Made by a program: the position numbers and the translations under genes
Notes under the pieces: generated by a model
What the model was told of the DNA's origin: nothing
Seen by the model: only the letters and a program-made list of their open reading frames with translations
Database searches by the model: none
Assembly: GCF_900291985.1 (NCBI RefSeq)
Contig: NZ_LT985980.1
Location: 124,001 to 188,000 of the forward strand
Direction: 5' to 3'
Source: Lysinibacillus timonensis
GTDB taxonomy: Bacteria; Bacillota; Bacilli; Bacillales_A; Planococcaceae
Length of the DNA: 64,000 nt
Shown: piece after piece, positions 1 through 13,840 of the stretch
Position numbering within the stretch: position 1 is the stretch's first letter
How the letters are laid out: the number at the start of each line of letters is the position of its first letter

Positions 1-4264
<4,264 letters not shown>

Positions 4265-4867
4265 ATGGTTAATGCAATTATTGTAATTTGTGCTTATTTA
4301 CTCGGATCAATCCCATCAGGTTTGTGGATAGGCAAAATCTTTTACAAAAAAGATATTCGTGAACACGGAAGTGGCAATTTAGGTGGGACAAATTCTTTTC
4401 GTGTTTTAGGTAAAAAAGCGGGATTGATCGTTACAGCATTAGATATATTAAAAGGCACTGCAGCTGTCCTATTACCTCTCATACCCTATTTTTCGGAAAC
4501 AACAATTCATGCATTGATCTTAGGGGGGATTGCTGTTGTTGGGCATATGTTCCCTCTATTTGCTGGCTTCCGAGGTGGTAAAGCCGTCGCTACATCTGGA
4601 GGTGTATTATTAGGATATTCTTGGCCATTCTTCATTGTCCTTATTATCGGATTCTTTATCGCATTGAAGTTAACCAAGATGGTTAGTTTTTCGTCAATGG
4701 CTGTCGCAGTTGTTGGAGTAATTTATAGTATCGTTTATTGGATTGTAACAGGCGATTACGCATTATTCATTGTTGTATTTATACTAGCTACATTTATTTT
4801 CTATCGACACCGTGCAAATATTAAACGAATAAAAGAAGGAACTGAACCAAGAGTTAAATGGATATAG
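4265..4867 (+). CDS. plsY: Acyl-phosphate:glycerol-3-phosphate acyltransferase PlsY
   Basis: Membrane enzyme that transfers an acyl group from acyl-phosphate to glycerol-3-phosphate, the first committed step of phospholipid synthesis with PlsX. At 200 residues it has the family length. The three conserved cytosolic motifs are present: SIPSG near residue 16, GSGNLGGTN with the lead-in EHGSGN near residues 35-43, and GGKAVATSGG near residue 104. Five or so hydrophobic helices run through the protein. An ATG with GAAAGGA eight bases upstream fixes the start. It sits divergent from parE and 21 bases before a yneR-like gene, as in Bacillus subtilis (yneS-yneR). Confidence 0.95.
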   Translation: MVNAIIVICAYLLGSIPSGLWIGKIFYKKDIREHGSGNLGGTNSFRVLGKKAGLIVTALDILKGTAAVLLPLIPYFSETTIHALILGGIAVVGHMFPLFAGFRGGKAVATSGGVLLGYSWPFFIVLIIGFFIALKLTKMVSFSSMAVAVVGVIYSIVYWIVTGDYALFIVVFILATFIFYRHRANIKRIKEGTEPRVKWI

Positions 4868-4888
4868 TTCCTGAAAGGACGATTTGTT

Positions 4889-5179
4889 ATGAAACTTGTT
4901 GTGACGGATGATGCTTTCGATTGGTTTAAGAGAGAAATGGAAGTAGAAAAAGGTGATTATATCCGTTTTTATGCAAGATATGGTGGGTCTTCTCCGTTCC
5001 ACGAAGGATTTTCTCTTGGGATGAATCGTGAAGAACCTCATGATTTAGGTATAGAGACAGTGATTGACGACATTCATTTTTATATTGAGAAAGATGATGA
5101 GTGGTTTTTTAACGGACATAACTTACATGTGACAGTGGATAAAGAAATAGATGAAATTTCATATGAATATATAAAATAA
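4889..5179 (+). CDS. HesB/IscA-like fold protein, YneR type
   Basis: A 96-residue cytosolic protein resembling the YneR branch of the HesB/IscA superfamily. It shows the family's opening (KLVVTDDAFDWFKRE), an RFYARYGG strand, GFSLGM and the closing VDKEIDEISYEYI. It has no cysteine at all, so it cannot be a classical iron-sulfur carrier. The cysteine-poor state is typical of this branch, whose role is unknown. It follows plsY by 21 bases with its own GAAAGGA site and precedes a strong terminator, so the two probably form an operon. Confidence 0.85.
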   Translation: MKLVVTDDAFDWFKREMEVEKGDYIRFYARYGGSSPFHEGFSLGMNREEPHDLGIETVIDDIHFYIEKDDEWFFNGHNLHVTVDKEIDEISYEYIK

Positions 5180-5185
5180 AAAAGA

Positions 5186-5217
5186 GGCCATTCATTTCGA
5201 ATGGTCCCTTTTTTTCG
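5186..5217. terminator. Bidirectional rho-independent terminator
   Basis: GGCCATTC pairs with GAATGGTCC around a five-base loop. A T-run follows on the plus strand and an A-run precedes it. It serves plsY/yneR and the convergent gene ending at 5218. Confidence 0.9.
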
Positions 5218-5598
5218 TTAAAACCGTTTAACGTTAACGATTTCTTTTTCAAAACCAAGGGCTGTAACCATCTCATTATAAGCGTTCAATATTTCTTCGT
5301 ATAATGCCTTTAAGCGTTCTTCATTTACTTCCCCTTCTATGTCAAAACGCACAGAATTCAGCTCATGATTAAATAATGTTAATTTCTCTTTAAATACTTG
5401 TACTTCAGGAGATTGTTTGACCTCTTCATTGGCATATGTATACACATTGAATGAGTGATGATTGGCTGTAAAACGTTCAATTAAGCTTACACGTTTTTTC
5501 CCACCGTTCCCTACCACTCTTTGAAGGTCTTTCATGTTATTTAGTACGTTTCGTGCTTGTTGCACGAACATTTCAATAAAGCTATTAGTAACAGTCAT
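5218..5598 (-). CDS. Small uncharacterised cytosolic protein
   Basis: I do not recognise this 126-residue protein. It is charged, rich in predicted helix, without signal peptide or membrane segment; helices such as LYEEILNAYNEMVTAL suggest a small helical bundle. The ATG at 5598 is preferred over an upstream in-frame TTG at 5604. GGAAG lies six bases before the ATG but abuts the TTG. It stands alone, convergent with the yneR-like gene and sharing its terminator. Likely a lineage-specific gene, since start, ribosome-binding site and terminator are all good. Confidence 0.7.
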   Translation of the reverse strand: MTVTNSFIEMFVQQARNVLNNMKDLQRVVGNGGKKRVSLIERFTANHHSFNVYTYANEEVKQSPEVQVFKEKLTLFNHELNSVRFDIEGEVNEERLKALYEEILNAYNEMVTALGFEKEIVNVKRF

Positions 5599-5876
5599 AT
5601 TCAACTTCCTTCCCTAAAACTTCCTTTACAAACATTAAGTATATTTTATCATGAATTGATAGTGTTTACATAAAAGACGAAAATTGTTCCATGTAATAAA
5701 TTAATAAGTTTAACCTTAACTCTATTTGATTCAGTTACTTTTCTAAATTAAACCGTAAAGATAGAAACCTTTAACGCTTTACAATTTACTGCATATAGTT
5801 GTAAAGAACAGGTTTTAGGTCACTTTAGGTGCTAAATCATTAAATTGACCTTTATGTAAAATGAAAGGATGTTATT

Positions 5877-6779
5877 TTGACGTTAACTTGGACGAAAGAA
5901 ATGATACAAGATCAGTCTGGAAAAGTTGTAATTATAACTGGTGGGGATAGCAATTTAGGATATGAAACGGCCTTTTCTCTTGCAGAAAAAGGTGCAACAG
6001 TTATTCTGGCGGTCAGTGATCTACACAAAGGAAGAATGGCGCAGGAAAAAATTCAATCATTATTACCGGATGCTAAAACGGATGTCATGTATTTAGACTT
6101 AAACGACATTAACAGCATAAAGGCATTTGCAAATCAGTTTAAACAGCAATATCATACTTTATCTATATTAATTAATAACGCTGAAATAATATCGCCTAAA
6201 TTAAAACATACGAAAAATGGATTTGAATCTCATTTTGGGGTCAATTTTATAGGGCATTTCGTCCTGACTTGTTTATTATTAGACGTGTTAAAAAAGACAG
6301 AAAATTCAAGAGTTATTTCAATTGGAACGAAATTGACACCGAAAACTAAACTGGAGTTCGGTTATTTCAAAGGATCAAATCCATATAAGAAGGAGAAATT
6401 CTATCTACAAAGCAAGTTAGCAAATATGTTATTTGCAAAATTATTACAACAAAAGTTTAACAATCATGGAATACGGTCGTATAGTATTGCTTGTTACCCG
6501 GGTTTAGATAATTCAAAAAGTAAGAAATCAAGTAAAGTGGTTGAAAGTGTTGAAAAAATTCGAGTGAAAAGTGATGAACAAGAAACAATACCAAGTGCGC
6601 TCCCAATTTTATATGCCGCAACTGAGAAATTATCAGGCGGTGAATTAATTGGTCCTTCAAATGGTAAAAAAGGAAATCCAAAGGAATTAAAAACTCTAGA
6701 TGATTTATATGATGAATATGTTGCTTCAAACTTATGGTACATTACTGAAAAACTATCTGGAATTGCTTATCGTTTTTAA
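5877..6779 (+). CDS. Short-chain dehydrogenase/reductase (SDR) family protein
   Basis: A 300-residue Rossmann-fold oxidoreductase of the retinol-dehydrogenase-like SDR branch. The cofactor loop is TGGDSNLG at residues 21-28, a variant of TGxxxGxG. NNAE at 100-103 replaces the usual NNAG. VNFIGHF is at 122-128. The catalytic pair is Ser148 and Tyr176-xxx-Lys180. The Ser-Tyr spacing is about 28 residues rather than the usual 13 or so, so catalysis may be altered or another serine used. The start is a TTG with AAAGGATG upstream. It stands alone between two terminators and its substrate cannot be inferred. Confidence 0.88.
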   Translation: MTLTWTKEMIQDQSGKVVIITGGDSNLGYETAFSLAEKGATVILAVSDLHKGRMAQEKIQSLLPDAKTDVMYLDLNDINSIKAFANQFKQQYHTLSILINNAEIISPKLKHTKNGFESHFGVNFIGHFVLTCLLLDVLKKTENSRVISIGTKLTPKTKLEFGYFKGSNPYKKEKFYLQSKLANMLFAKLLQQKFNNHGIRSYSIACYPGLDNSKSKKSSKVVESVEKIRVKSDEQETIPSALPILYAATEKLSGGELIGPSNGKKGNPKELKTLDDLYDEYVASNLWYITEKLSGIAYRF

Positions 6780-6850
6780 GTAAATAATTATAACGTAAAT
6801 TAGAGGTATCATTTTCAATTGATGAAATATACTCAATTATTAATTAATAA

Positions 6851-6887
6851 AAAAGGATGAACATGGTTTAGACCAGTTCATCCTTTT
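6851..6887. terminator. Bidirectional terminator
   Basis: AAAAGGATGAAC and GTTCATCCTTTT form a perfect 12-base-pair stem with an inner TGGT/ACCA helix. It lies between the SDR gene and the convergent chemoreceptor gene. Confidence 0.9.
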
Positions 6888-6895
6888 GCATAAAT

Positions 6896-8902
6896 TTATA
6901 GTTTAAATGCTTGAGCTGCTTGTTTCAGTTCATCAGCCATTAATGCTAAATTGTTAGCAGAAGCTGCAATTTCTTCCATTGTACCAGTTTGTTCAGCAGA
7001 AGCTAATGCAATTTCTTGTGTATTATGTTTCGCTTCATTTGTAATGTTCGTTAAATTCATCATATCATCGACCATGTTATTTGAGTGGTCGTTAATCTTC
7101 GTACTTTCTCCTAAGACTTTATGCATCTGCTCCGATACATTACTTATTGACAATGCAATTTGTTCAAACTCTACACCAGCTTGTTCTACTAATGATTTCC
7201 CATCATTAACTGCGATACTACCTTCATTAATTGCTGATATCGATGCAGTTATTTCTAATTGAATTTGTTTGATTAGTTCACGAATTTGTCCAGATGCTTG
7301 GCTTGATTGTTCAGCTAATTTTCGGACTTCTTCTGCTACAACCGCAAATCCTTTTCCATACTCCCCGGCTCTTGCGGCTTCAATTGCAGCATTTAATGCT
7401 AGGAGATTTGTTTGATCTGCTATATTCGTAATAACTGAAATAATATCTCCAATTTCATTGGATTTTTTTCCTAATGCATTGATAGTGGATGATGCGACGT
7501 TTGTTTTTTCATCAACTGTTTTCATTTGATTAATCGAATCTTCAATCACTTTTGTTCCTGATTTCGCTGCAATTACTGCTTTTTCAGTAATAATGTTTGT
7601 TTCTTCTATATTCGAAGAGATGTTTGAAATCCCTTTTGAAATCCCAGTTATAACATCTTTTGTATTCACTGTAATTTCTGCTTGCGTCTCAGTATTGGAT
7701 GCGATTGTTTGAATGGAAGCAGCGATTTGTTCTGTCGAATGTGCTGTCTCTTCAGAACTTGCTGTCAGCTGTTCAGAAGAGCTCGCTACTTTTTCAGATG
7801 CTGTAATAATTTCATTTACAAGTCGTTTAATATTACTAACCATCACATTGAAATTATGTGAAAGTTCTCCTAATTCATCTTTCGTTCGTACTGGTAACGA
7901 TTTTACTGTTAAATCTCCACTAGCTATTAAATTCATTTGACTTGCCACCGTTATAATTGGTGTTGTAATACTTCGAACAACAAAGAAAGAAAATACTAGA
8001 ATTAATAAGGCCGTTACGCCGATAATAATGTAAGATGTAATTTGGATTGCGACTGAATCAGAAAGAACAACCTTTTTTGGTATATTAATATTTAAACCGT
8101 ATCCTACTGATTCTATTGGCGCAGATGCTAATAAATATCCTTCATTATCTAGATGAACGTTAGAAATTCCAGTAGTCGATAAGCTACTATTTAATGCTGC
8201 TATTAGTTCACCATTTAAATTAGATTCATTAACCTGAACCCCAACTAGGTCGGCATTTGTAGCGATTTGTAGTATACCTTGACTATCTAATAGAGTGATT
8301 TTTGTTTCACTATTCTCATCATCCATCGTTAATAATGTATCAACTAAAATTTCGAAGTTTGCCGATCCTGCCAAAACTCCCACAATCTCACCTTGATCAT
8401 TTTCGATTGGAGTAGCAGCCACAACAATTCGATTCCCTGTTGCTTTAGAAGTTAACACATCTGAAAAATTAGACTCCCCTTGGAATGCTTTTGAAACATA
8501 GCTGCGATCACTGTAATCTGACCCAATACTTTCAGGCATAGAATGGGCTACTACTGTTCCAGTTAAATCAATAGTAAACATGGTCTCGAATACATCAGAG
8601 CGTTGTTCTAACATTTGTAAGTATGGAATAATTTGTTCTATATCCATTGACTTCATAATGTCACTTTTTGCTGCTATTTGCATTTCGGACATTTTGGCGT
8701 TAAACCATTGATTGACAGATTCCGCTTTACTTTCTACTAAACTTTGCATAGATTGTTCTTCTTTTTCAATTAAAATATCACTATTAATGTCTTGAATAAT
8801 AAATGTGACAATTAGTAGTGGTACTATTGAGAAAGCCAAGAACCATAACATCATCTTAGTTTTTATGCTTTTCTTGCGTTTTGATACCGTATTATTTTGC
8901 AT
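6896..8902 (-). CDS. Methyl-accepting chemotaxis protein with extracytoplasmic dCache-like sensor
   Basis: Transmembrane chemoreceptor of 668 residues. Residues 17-37 form the first membrane helix. Residues 40-290 are an extracytoplasmic sensor with a Cache signature ([11 protein letters not shown] and [10 protein letters not shown]). Residues 291-309 form the second helix, followed by HAMP to about 363. The rest is the methyl-accepting coiled coil, including the conserved hairpin tip [16 protein letters not shown] that contacts CheA and CheW. Glutamine/glutamate pairs in the helices are candidate methylation sites. AGGGGGGATACATAA precedes the ATG. No chemotaxis operon adjoins it. A CheR gene lies 7 kb away in a different operon. 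The ligand is unknown; dCache receptors often bind amino acids. Confidence 0.95.
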   Translation of the reverse strand: MQNNTVSKRKKSIKTKMMLWFLAFSIVPLLIVTFIIQDINSDILIEKEEQSMQSLVESKAESVNQWFNAKMSEMQIAAKSDIMKSMDIEQIIPYLQMLEQRSDVFETMFTIDLTGTVVAHSMPESIGSDYSDRSYVSKAFQGESNFSDVLTSKATGNRIVVAATPIENDQGEIVGVLAGSANFEILVDTLLTMDDENSETKITLLDSQGILQIATNADLVGVQVNESNLNGELIAALNSSLSTTGISNVHLDNEGYLLASAPIESVGYGLNINIPKKVVLSDSVAIQITSYIIIGVTALLILVFSFFVVRSITTPIITVASQMNLIASGDLTVKSLPVRTKDELGELSHNFNVMVSNIKRLVNEIITASEKVASSSEQLTASSEETAHSTEQIAASIQTIASNTETQAEITVNTKDVITGISKGISNISSNIEETNIITEKAVIAAKSGTKVIEDSINQMKTVDEKTNVASSTINALGKKSNEIGDIISVITNIADQTNLLALNAAIEAARAGEYGKGFAVVAEEVRKLAEQSSQASGQIRELIKQIQLEITASISAINEGSIAVNDGKSLVEQAGVEFEQIALSISNVSEQMHKVLGESTKINDHSNNMVDDMMNLTNITNEAKHNTQEIALASAEQTGTMEEIAASANNLALMADELKQAAQAFKL

Positions 8903-9080
8903 TTATGTATCCCCCCTGATAGTAGAATAGCATTTCTAATATGTAACATAAATATGAAAATTATCATTGTAAACTAATATTTTAATAGAATAAATCAAAT
9001 TATTTAAAGATTAATAATATTCGAAGCCTGGTGTAGTTCAAGAATTTCCCATTTCTTTATGCCTTTCTCCATACAAAATA

Positions 9081-9114
9081 AAACCAAGCATGACGAAAAA
9101 CGACATTCTTGGTT
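9081..9114 (-). terminator. Terminator of the sirtuin gene
   Basis: AACCAAG/CTTGGTT with an inner ATG/CAT helix, followed on the minus strand by TTATTTT. Confidence 0.8.
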
Positions 9115-9150
9115 AAAGAATATTTTTGATATTATAGATTATTAACATTT

Positions 9151-9867
9151 TTATAAACTATCATTAATCTTTTGTAAGATATCTTTTGCTTTTCCTCGAA
9201 TAATAAGATTAAATGAATTTATTTGATTGGATATTTCTAAGTTTATATAAGCTATTTTTCCAGATGTCGTACTCGGAAGTTGGTTCACCGGATAGACTTC
9301 TAAACTTGTCCCAATTACGATGACTAATTCGGCTTTTTTAATTTCTTTCATTGAATTGTACCAGCTTGATTCTGGTAAGTTTTCGCCAAAAAGAACGACA
9401 TTCGGTCTCAATTTCCCACTACATTTTTGACATGGATGATGATTAATAAAATCGTTTAGTTCAGCCTTTTGATGACAGTTTTGACATCTTATCGATTGAA
9501 TATCTCCGTGAAGTTCTTCAACACGTTTGTTTCCGGCCAGTTTATGGAAACCATCCACATTTTGTGTAGCAATAAGGTTGATTAATCCTCTTCGTTCCCA
9601 ATCTGCAAGAATATAGTAGCCTTCGTGAGGTTTTTTGTCTTGTAACGCCTTAATTCGAAAACTATAAAATTCTTGAAAAAGGCTATATTGAGTTTCGAAC
9701 GCTTCGACAGTGGCAACGGTGCGCGGATCAATTTGACTCCACCAGCCAGATTGCGATCGAAAGTCGGGTATGCCACTATCAGTTGACATCCCAGCCCCTG
9801 TTAAAATGACTGTTCTATCTGAATCCTTCATCCATTGAACTAATTTTTCAATTTCTTTTTGTAGCAT
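9151..9867 (-). CDS. NAD-dependent protein deacetylase, Sir2 family
   Basis: Sirtuin that removes acyl groups from protein lysines using NAD. The 238 residues are normal for bacterial class III/U sirtuins. Visible are GAGMS at 24-28, DFRS near 35, TQNVD at 101-105, and the catalytic histidine 120 in ELHGD. A complete zinc site is present: cysteines 128, 131, 146 and 149. A GENLPE segment and VIGTSLEVYP follow. The ATG has AAAGGAGATAAGC before it. It is divergent from a membrane-protein gene and ends at its own terminator, so it is probably monocistronic. Confidence 0.94.
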   Translation of the reverse strand: MLQKEIEKLVQWMKDSDRTVILTGAGMSTDSGIPDFRSQSGWWSQIDPRTVATVEAFETQYSLFQEFYSFRIKALQDKKPHEGYYILADWERRGLINLIATQNVDGFHKLAGNKRVEELHGDIQSIRCQNCHQKAELNDFINHHPCQKCSGKLRPNVVLFGENLPESSWYNSMKEIKKAELVIVIGTSLEVYPVNQLPSTTSGKIAYINLEISNQINSFNLIIRGKAKDILQKINDSL

Positions 9868-9973
9868 GCTTATCTCCTTTGTAAAGAGTTATAATTTTAT
9901 TTTACCTTAAATGATAAAAAATATCGTTTTGATAATATTTAACTTACCATATAAAATGATAGGTAGATTATTT

Positions 9974-10441
9974 ATGAAGGAGTTACAAGAAGTGATTGAT
10001 AAAGTAGAAGTTAAAAAGGAATTAGAAGATCAAAAACTCATAGCAATTGAGCAATATAAGGAAATTTCAACCTCTCGAAGACATTATAGTAATTTACGTT
10101 TTGCTCTATTTCCAGTTTATTTTGCCATCCAATATGGTTTAATACAATTAGTCATTTCGAGCAATTCAAAATCTGAAGAAATCCTACCACTTTTTGTCTT
10201 ATCATTGTGTGGTCTCTTAATTACGTATGTTTTTTGGACGATTGAGTCTCGTATAGGGATGTATTATAAAATGTTAGAAGCAACAGGCCATGATGTTGAA
10301 GAAATGCTAGGGTTAGAACAAAAAGTAATGGCAAAATGGGGGAAAAAGCATTTTTTAAATAATACTAAATTAGCAATAGGCACTACATATATTTTATTTG
10401 CTATCTATTGGATTTTGCTTACGATTATGCATTATATTTAA
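9974..10441 (+). CDS. Uncharacterised three-helix membrane protein
   Basis: I do not recognise this protein. From an ATG at 9974 it has 155 residues: a charged helical N-terminus (KELQEVIDKVEVKKELEDQ), two adjacent membrane helices (roughly FALFPVYFAIQYGLIQLVI and LPLFVLSLCGLLITYVF) and a C-terminal helix ending IYWILLTIMHYI. An upstream ATG at 9911 in the same frame has no ribosome-binding site, whereas TAGGTAG lies seven bases before 9974, so the shorter form is preferred. It is divergent from the sirtuin gene and convergent with the VanW-like gene. Confidence 0.65.
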   Translation: MKELQEVIDKVEVKKELEDQKLIAIEQYKEISTSRRHYSNLRFALFPVYFAIQYGLIQLVISSNSKSEEILPLFVLSLCGLLITYVFWTIESRIGMYYKMLEATGHDVEEMLGLEQKVMAKWGKKHFLNNTKLAIGTTYILFAIYWILLTIMHYI

Positions 10442-10449
10442 AGAAAAAG

Positions 10450-10486
10450 AAAGGATTACCATTATTTGATTGATAGGTAATCCTTT
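10450..10486. terminator. Bidirectional terminator
   Basis: AAAGGATTACC pairs perfectly with GGTAATCCTTT. It separates the membrane-protein gene from the convergent VanW-like gene and overlaps the latter's stop codon. Confidence 0.85.
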
Positions 10487-11426
10487 AATTTTCTAGATTT
10501 TTTAATATATATTCATTTTCTGACGATGTTTTGATTTGCACTGTTATGAAACCATTTCCGTAATAGGTTTTGATGAGAATAGGTATTCCGAGTGTGTTTT
10601 GAAAAACAAAATCTAGTCCCCCAAATGACACTGTTGCGTCTCTTCCTTTGGGTACGTATCCAATATCTCTCGTATGTCGATGTCTTTCCAAAATGTCGAC
10701 TCCTAATTGGTCTATTGCATTATAAAGTGTTGAGGAAGTTTGACATATTCCTCCACCAATCCCCACCACTATTTTCCCATTCACAAATTCTGGTGCTTCT
10801 TGGTAGCCTGAAGCGATATCTCGTGGTCCAACCATATCATTAAATGAGAAGATATCTCCGCTTCCGACAATTACATTATTAATAGAGGCAGCGGAAAGTT
10901 CTATATTTTTACTTCTCCCAATTCGATTAGCATTAAATCTTGTTGAATAGGATGCTAATACAACCTCGTTTAAAAAAGGTGCGTCTTCCTCATTGTAACC
11001 ACTCTCAGTTATTTTAACAGGTACATAAACTTTCCCTCCAGTGAACGAAAGTTCTAAAAGTTGTTCAACTAACTTTTCCTCTTCTAATGAAACTTTTGGT
11101 CTTCCTTTTAGTATTTTTCCAGTAACTGGGTCAATACGATCTAAAATCATCGTTTGATTAAAGCCACTTACTGTAGGTGACCCTTTTGCAATAGTTTGTA
11201 CTACCCAGCTCAACTGTTTTTTATAATGTAAAAAATCAAGTTCTATCTGGTATGGCTGTGGAATAACGGTTGTGATCACTTGATTTGTTCTTGGGTCAAT
11301 GATATGTGTAGCATTTGTTTGACCATTATTTACGTCGTCATTCGCATAGCTAACAGGAATTATATTGAATATAAAAGTGAATAGTATTAAAGTTCGTAAT
11401 AATCTAAATGAAGTTTTTATCAACAT
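10485..11426 (-). CDS. Secreted VanW-family protein
   Basis: A 313-residue exported protein. The first 28 residues are a signal peptide ending near SYA-ND. A region resembling the peptidoglycan-binding-4 domain follows, and then the VanW domain. The latter carries FSFNDMVGPRD, GIGGGICQTSSTLYNA and ILERHRHTRDIGYVPKGRDA, the hallmark motifs of the YoaR/VanW family. The biochemical role of VanW is unknown; members are found at the Gram-positive cell surface and near vancomycin genes. It is a single gene next to the germination operon, but a terminator lies between them. The start ATG has AAGAGGT upstream. Confidence 0.88.
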   Translation of the reverse strand: MLIKTSFRLLRTLILFTFIFNIIPVSYANDDVNNGQTNATHIIDPRTNQVITTVIPQPYQIELDFLHYKKQLSWVVQTIAKGSPTVSGFNQTMILDRIDPVTGKILKGRPKVSLEEEKLVEQLLELSFTGGKVYVPVKITESGYNEEDAPFLNEVVLASYSTRFNANRIGRSKNIELSAASINNVIVGSGDIFSFNDMVGPRDIASGYQEAPEFVNGKIVVGIGGGICQTSSTLYNAIDQLGVDILERHRHTRDIGYVPKGRDATVSFGGLDFVFQNTLGIPILIKTYYGNGFITVQIKTSSENEYILKNLEN

Positions 11427-11512
11427 GAGGGACCTCTTATTATTTAGACATATTCATTATCTTTATTGTTCTTTAAATAAGGTAAATTATGAATGGATAT
11501 TACTGCACAAAA

Positions 11513-11544
11513 AAGAAAGATTCTAAAGAAGTAGAATCTTTCTT
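11513..11544 (-). terminator. Terminator of the germinant receptor operon
   Basis: AAGAAAGATTCTA pairs perfectly with TAGAATCTTTCTT around a six-base loop. TTTTTTG follows on the minus strand. Confidence 0.9.
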
Positions 11545-11585
11545 AAAGCTTAACTATTCTTAACACACTTCAGCAATTATAAACC

Positions 11586-12701
11586 TTATTCAAAGACACC
11601 ATCTCTTGCAATGGTAACATTTACCTTAGTGTTCACTTTCATCTTTGGATAAAACTCTTGTGATTTTTCAGCATCTAAATTTAAGTTTCTAACACTGGCA
11701 TTATAAATTTCGCCAAAACCAAATAAGTCAGAGTTCATTTCTTGACTGTAACTGATTACTCTGGAAAGTTCACTTTCCATTTTCTTCCCTATTTCATCCT
11801 CCAGTTTTATTAAAATTTCAGGATCGCTTATATTAATAGTCGAGTGAGTTTCTAATAATCTACATTCAACATCAATTGTCAAATTAAATTCTGGCGTATC
11901 AGGGTTTACTAATTGTATTTTACGTTTTGATTTTATCGAATCAAGTGCAATAGGAAGTACTTCGGGTGAACCATTATTTGATGAAATGGTATTTCCCTCC
12001 AATTCCAGCTGAACTCCACCGGCTTGATAGTTATCAAGGATCATCTTGACATAAAATATGTCGTCAAAAGAGTATTCGCCTACCCACCTATCTTCTTCAA
12101 ATACAGCGATACCATCTAATTCAATCTTTTCCTTTCCTTCATGTTTAACGATGGGCATGATGATACTCCGTATTGGAGAATAATAATCTCTAGCAACCTC
12201 ATGCAAAGTGGAGGAAACCATTAATTCCTGTTTAATATTATGATCAATTAAATTAAACACATGTTGACCAATATCGGTTATATTTTCGTATTTAGTTTGT
12301 ATAAGCGATTTTGTGTCACCATCTACGACAGCAAAAAAAACGCTATTAGTAATTTCAGTATCCATCATTAATGTATGGAGAACTTCTGCAATTCCTTTTT
12401 CTGCAAGTTCCCTTCCTATTAACACAACCCTTAACTGACCAACCATTAATTTTTTAGATGTATTAGCATTTACTTTATTTCTTATTCCTCTACTTGTAAT
12501 GTCCGTTTCAGATTTAGTTATGATGACACTTTCAAAGTCTTGGTTAATTGTTCGAATGGTAGCTGTAACTGTAACTTCTTTTTCTGGAGCTGTGTCATAA
12601 CCCATTAACGTTACCAAACTGATTCGTTCCAAAATTTTCTCTTCCGCACAACTTGCTAGGACAACAATGATTGAAATTAAAATAAAGATGTTTTTTCTCA
12701 A
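11586..12701 (-). CDS. Germinant receptor C subunit, Ger(x)C lipoprotein
   Basis: Lipoprotein subunit of a GerA-type spore germinant receptor, anchored on the outer face of the spore inner membrane. The 371-residue protein begins with a lipoprotein signal peptide and lipobox LASC (Cys18). Conserved Ger(x)C features follow: an N-terminal RISLVTLMGYD strand, the RVVLIG motif and a C-terminal domain ending KVNVTIARDG. The start is TTG with AGGTGATG before it. It begins six bases after the B subunit stops and is the last gene of the operon. Confidence 0.94.
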   Translation of the reverse strand: MRKNIFILISIIVVLASCAEEKILERISLVTLMGYDTAPEKEVTVTATIRTINQDFESVIITKSETDITSRGIRNKVNANTSKKLMVGQLRVVLIGRELAEKGIAEVLHTLMMDTEITNSVFFAVVDGDTKSLIQTKYENITDIGQHVFNLIDHNIKQELMVSSTLHEVARDYYSPIRSIIMPIVKHEGKEKIELDGIAVFEEDRWVGEYSFDDIFYVKMILDNYQAGGVQLELEGNTISSNNGSPEVLPIALDSIKSKRKIQLVNPDTPEFNLTIDVECRLLETHSTINISDPEILIKLEDEIGKKMESELSRVISYSQEMNSDLFGFGEIYNASVRNLNLDAEKSQEFYPKMKVNTKVNVTIARDGVFE

Positions 12702-12707
12702 TTTACA

Positions 12708-13817
12708 TCACCTATTGCTTTTCGCGAGAATTTTCTTTCGAATTATTGCTAGAAAATATAAGATAAACGGGTATACAAAAACTAAGTAAAAACCAATGCG
12801 GCCAAATAAATCGTTGACCATTGAAATTTCTCCTCTTGTATTAATAAACACTGAACCGATTAAAACGCTTATTGCAAAAGCCAAGTAAAAAACTCTTGGG
12901 CTAATGTTTTTGATTCTTACGATACCTCTGTACGACGCCCACATATATAGACAAAGGTTAGGAATGATAATCACCAACCATAAGCATATCGTAATGATTT
13001 CAATCCTTTCGATAAATGGAAGTTTAATAATTGTAAATAAGGTTAGTGTAGCCCATATCGTTTTTTCTAACTGTTCTCCGCTGAAATAGGTTAATGCAAC
13101 TAACATGAGCATTAAATATAAAGTTAATGTTCCTAACAATCCCAAGTGTACATACTTTTGAGCTTTTTTCTTTTCCTTTTCCTTTATAAATGGATATACC
13201 ATATTAATAATCTCAAAACCAACAACAGAAAACGCCATTTGATAGGATCCTCTTAAAACACCCATGAAGTCTTCCATAACTGGTAGAAGATAGTAAACGT
13301 TTGTAAATTCTAGAGTATAATATAATATAGGTGGAATCCATAACATAAAGAATAGACTGAAAAAGCTAAATCCAACAATTACACGAAATCCGCCAGTAAA
13401 TGCATAGATGCAAATTAATAATAATGATAAAAGTAATAATAAAGGGTTTATCCGGGGAAATAACCATGTATTAATTACTTCTACATAATTTATTGCGATA
13501 GAGAAAAAACCAAACATACAGTAGAAAACATATATAGCATTAAGAAAATTTCCTAAAAGCTTTCCATAAACTTGTTGATGAATCCCATAAATATCTTGCG
13601 TTTGGTATAGTTCTAATGTTTTGATCATGATAAAGGCAACAATGTGTGCTAATAGAAAAATGACAATAATTGAAATCCACGCATCTTGTTTCGCTTGCTG
13701 GTAAATTAGCCGTTGAAATCCGTGTATCCCTACACCTATTTGTGAACCAGTAATAATATAAAAGAGAAGAAATGCATTTATGGTTTGATTTTGATCTACA
13801 TCAAGCGTTTTAGTCAA
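12708..13817 (-). CDS. Germinant receptor B subunit, GerAB/GerBB permease-like
   Basis: Integral membrane subunit of the germinant receptor, a member of the APC amino-acid permease superfamily that binds the germinant. The 369 residues fold into about ten helices. The opening NAFLLFYIITGSQIGVGIHG is typical of the family. The start is a TTG at 13817 with AAGGTGA four bases upstream. It lies 23 bases after the A subunit and six before the C subunit. Confidence 0.94.
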   Translation of the reverse strand: MTKTLDVDQNQTINAFLLFYIITGSQIGVGIHGFQRLIYQQAKQDAWISIIVIFLLAHIVAFIMIKTLELYQTQDIYGIHQQVYGKLLGNFLNAIYVFYCMFGFFSIAINYVEVINTWLFPRINPLLLLLSLLLICIYAFTGGFRVIVGFSFFSLFFMLWIPPILYYTLEFTNVYYLLPVMEDFMGVLRGSYQMAFSVVGFEIINMVYPFIKEKEKKKAQKYVHLGLLGTLTLYLMLMLVALTYFSGEQLEKTIWATLTLFTIIKLPFIERIEIITICLWLVIIIPNLCLYMWASYRGIVRIKNISPRVFYLAFAISVLIGSVFINTRGEISMVNDLFGRIGFYLVFVYPFILYFLAIIRKKILAKSNR

Positions 13818-13840
13818 TCTTTCACCTTCTCTTTTAGTGC

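Noticed and set aside
5817-5851. AGGTCA/TGACCT inverted repeat before the SDR gene
   Set aside because: The six-base arms are 23 bases apart and could be chance in this composition. No regulator gene adjoins it.
8950-9000. Fur-box-like TGATAAT before the chemoreceptor gene
   Set aside because: Only one half-site fits. The second half reads TTCATAT and does not complete the inverted repeat, and AT-rich DNA gives such matches by chance.
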